DNA of 22,533 nt from positions 4,713 through 27,245 of the forward strand of contig HF995299.1 of NCBI GenBank assembly GCA_000432275.1, written 5' to 3'. Shown here piece after piece: positions 21,311-22,533 of this stretch. The notes under the pieces were generated by a model, which worked only from the letters and a program-made list of their open reading frames with translations, was not told where the DNA came from and searched no databases. The stretch is from Proteobacteria bacterium CAG:495 (GTDB taxonomy: Bacteria; Pseudomonadota; Alphaproteobacteria; RF32; CAG-239). The first letter of the stretch is position 1; every line of letters begins with the position of its first letter. A program made the position numbers and the translations under genes.

Positions 21311-22156
21311 CTAAATGTCTTTATTTGCCATTAACGCTTTGGCCAACGAAATCAGCTGCCTTATACTCGCAGCATACAATGTTACCTTGTAGCCGTCTGA
21401 ACCATCTATATACCAGTCGTTTGCTTTGCCGTCCATAATTCCGTATCGATGCAGAAAAGTCCCGTCTTTAAGACGAACAAAATCATTCCAGTAAATGTCG
21501 TTCATCAAAACATAGCAAACATTGTTGAACTTGACATATTTATTCATCAGCAATTGCCCTTGCTTACGGGTCAGAGGTTCTGCTGCTTCAGAAAATTTGT
21601 AGTTGCCGATTAGAGTATACCAGTTGAGAATAACCGCAATACTTTCAACGCCTTCTCGCAACCGATGACTGTTAAGCCCGTCTTCATACAGAACTCTTAA
21701 CGGAAAATGCCATTTTCTGATTCGCAGATACCGCAACCAGTTGACACGAGCAAAAGCATAACGCCACCAGGGATTTTCCTCATAGCTGCTGTCCCATTTT
21801 TTTGCTTGAAAAACAGTTTTTTTCAACAGCTCCAAATGGCGTCTGACCGAAAGAGATGTCTTTTTTCTAAACTGTCCCCACGGCAACATATTCTGACACC
21901 GGAATTCGCTCAGACTTCTCTCATGAACAGGTCCATTCATAACCGTAAAGCCCCATATCCCGGCAGAAACGACAACGCCCAAAACCTTGTCTGATTCCTG
22001 AGCTTTTGCACACAGCCCTTTACCCAAAACATAAACTTGTCCTGAAAAATAAAAGCTTATAACCAAATTTACCCCGAAAATCACGGCGGCAAAAACCAAC
22101 CATTCAACCGAATCTATCTGATAAATCCAGTCTCTAAATTCATAAAAATATTCCAT
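21311..22156 (-). CDS. Unrecognised membrane-anchored protein
   Basis: I do not recognise this 281-residue protein. One clear membrane segment lies at about residues 18-38 (WLVFAAVIFGVNLVISFYFSG). A second weaker hydrophobic stretch lies at 58-74 (KVLGVVVSAGIWGFTVM), so one or two membrane passes are possible. The remainder is soluble, rich in Trp, Tyr and Arg, with many aromatic pairs such as WWRYAF and WLRYLRIRKW. A C-terminal part around FVRLKDGTFLHRYGIMDGKANDWYIDGSDGYKVTLYAAS looks beta-rich. There is no Shine-Dalgarno sequence before the ATG; the upstream bases are AT-rich, as for the two small leader-motif genes, but without their shared core. It ends at a strong terminator. Confidence 0.7.
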   Translation of the reverse strand: MEYFYEFRDWIYQIDSVEWLVFAAVIFGVNLVISFYFSGQVYVLGKGLCAKAQESDKVLGVVVSAGIWGFTVMNGPVHERSLSEFRCQNMLPWGQFRKKTSLSVRRHLELLKKTVFQAKKWDSSYEENPWWRYAFARVNWLRYLRIRKWHFPLRVLYEDGLNSHRLREGVESIAVILNWYTLIGNYKFSEAAEPLTRKQGQLLMNKYVKFNNVCYVLMNDIYWNDFVRLKDGTFLHRYGIMDGKANDWYIDGSDGYKVTLYAASIRQLISLAKALMANKDI

Positions 22157-22231
22157 AATATAAATTAAATTTAATATTGCACCTCATTTTATATCACCGC
22201 CGAACAGTTTTGTCAATTTTTTTCAAAAGAT

Positions 22232-22259
22232 AAAAGCCCTCCGTTCAAACAGGGCTTTT
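22232..22259 (-). terminator. Terminator of the small HTH gene
   Basis: A 9-base stem (AAAAGCCCT at 22232-22240, complement at 22251-22259) with a ten-base loop lies three bases past the stop of the minus-strand HTH gene. On the minus strand it ends in TTTTATCTTTTG. It separates this gene from the next one downstream. Confidence 0.75.
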
Positions 22260-22262
22260 TTG

Positions 22263-22496
22263 TTATTTGCGGTCAACCAGTTCAATGTTGACCTGTTTGC
22301 CGTAGAGCGTCAGCAGACGCTTGAAAAAGACAAAATAATACCCCTTGCCTCTTTCCAGCCGGTGCAAATAGCGGGCGGGTATTCTGGCGCTGTCGGTGGT
22401 TTGTTCAAAGCTCAAGCCACGCGCTAAGCGTTCTTCCCGCAGCATCAGGCCGACGCTGCCGCGGACGGTTTTGGGGTCAATGTTATCGATTATCAT
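22263..22496 (-). CDS. Small XRE/RodZ-type helix-turn-helix protein
   Basis: This 77-residue protein is almost entirely a Cro/C1-type helix-turn-helix domain. The helix pattern VGLMLREERLARGLSFEQTTDSARIPARYLHRLERGKGYY covers residues 15-54. The ARIPARYLHRLERG wording resembles the N-terminal HTH of RodZ and HipB-like regulators. There is no membrane segment or effector domain, so it is either a stand-alone DNA-binding regulator or an antitoxin-like protein. No toxin-type partner is next to it inside the window; upstream DNA runs off the edge. The ATG follows AAGGAG nine bases upstream. A terminator follows immediately, so it is the last gene of its unit. Confidence 0.75.
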   Translation of the reverse strand: MIIDNIDPKTVRGSVGLMLREERLARGLSFEQTTDSARIPARYLHRLERGKGYYFVFFKRLLTLYGKQVNIELVDRK

Positions 22497-22533
22497 TTTT
22501 TTAGCTCCTTTTTGTTGATTAAAAACAAAAACC

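Overview
This window is chromosomal DNA that most likely comes from an alphaproteobacterium, probably host-associated and uncultivated (inference). Two things point there. First, an ATP12-family F1-ATPase assembly chaperone is present. Second, the gene order rarA - crcB - RluC-type pseudouridine synthase - ATP12 is a familiar alphaproteobacterial neighbourhood, here interrupted by extra genes. Short AT-rich spacers, sigma70-like promoters and compact hairpin terminators fit this picture. No tRNA, rRNA, CRISPR array, transposase or integrase was seen, and no gene-free stretch exceeds 300 bases.

Layout. 1-3043 (minus): a cell-wall/shape cluster, ddl - miaA (overlapping) - mreB, probably followed by mreC. 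3113-5291 (plus): a secreted DUF3108 protein coupled to a U32-family protein of the TrhP/YegQ type. 5379-6123 (plus): an unrecognised gene whose ATG is out of frame with its body because of an A8 tract. 6165-7221 (minus): a TPR protein and a very cysteine-rich DUF2769-like protein. 7325-11212 (minus): a four-gene operon, RluC-type synthase - AsmA-like - shortened ATP12 - acylphosphatase. 11291-12077 (minus): two small orphan genes with near-identical AT-rich leaders and separate terminators; one looks like the N-terminal domain of ribosomal protein bL12 without its C-terminal domain. 12090-13821 (minus): rarA - crcB. 13881-19325 (minus): three envelope/secretion-type genes. 19440-21271 (plus): a GnnA-like Gfo/Idh/MocA dehydrogenase and truA. 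21311-22496 (minus): an unrecognised membrane-anchored protein and a small HTH protein.

The most interesting part is 13881-19325. A TolC-like outer-membrane lipoprotein ending in a SPOR peptidoglycan-binding domain lies upstream of a pentapeptide-repeat/coiled-coil protein, which in turn precedes a VirD4/TraG-type coupling ATPase. No type IV secretion core genes, relaxase or conjugation genes are visible. The set could be part of an undescribed or strongly divergent export apparatus, with an inner-membrane motor, a cytoplasmic scaffold or adaptor and an outer-membrane channel. That functional link is inference from gene order and domain content.
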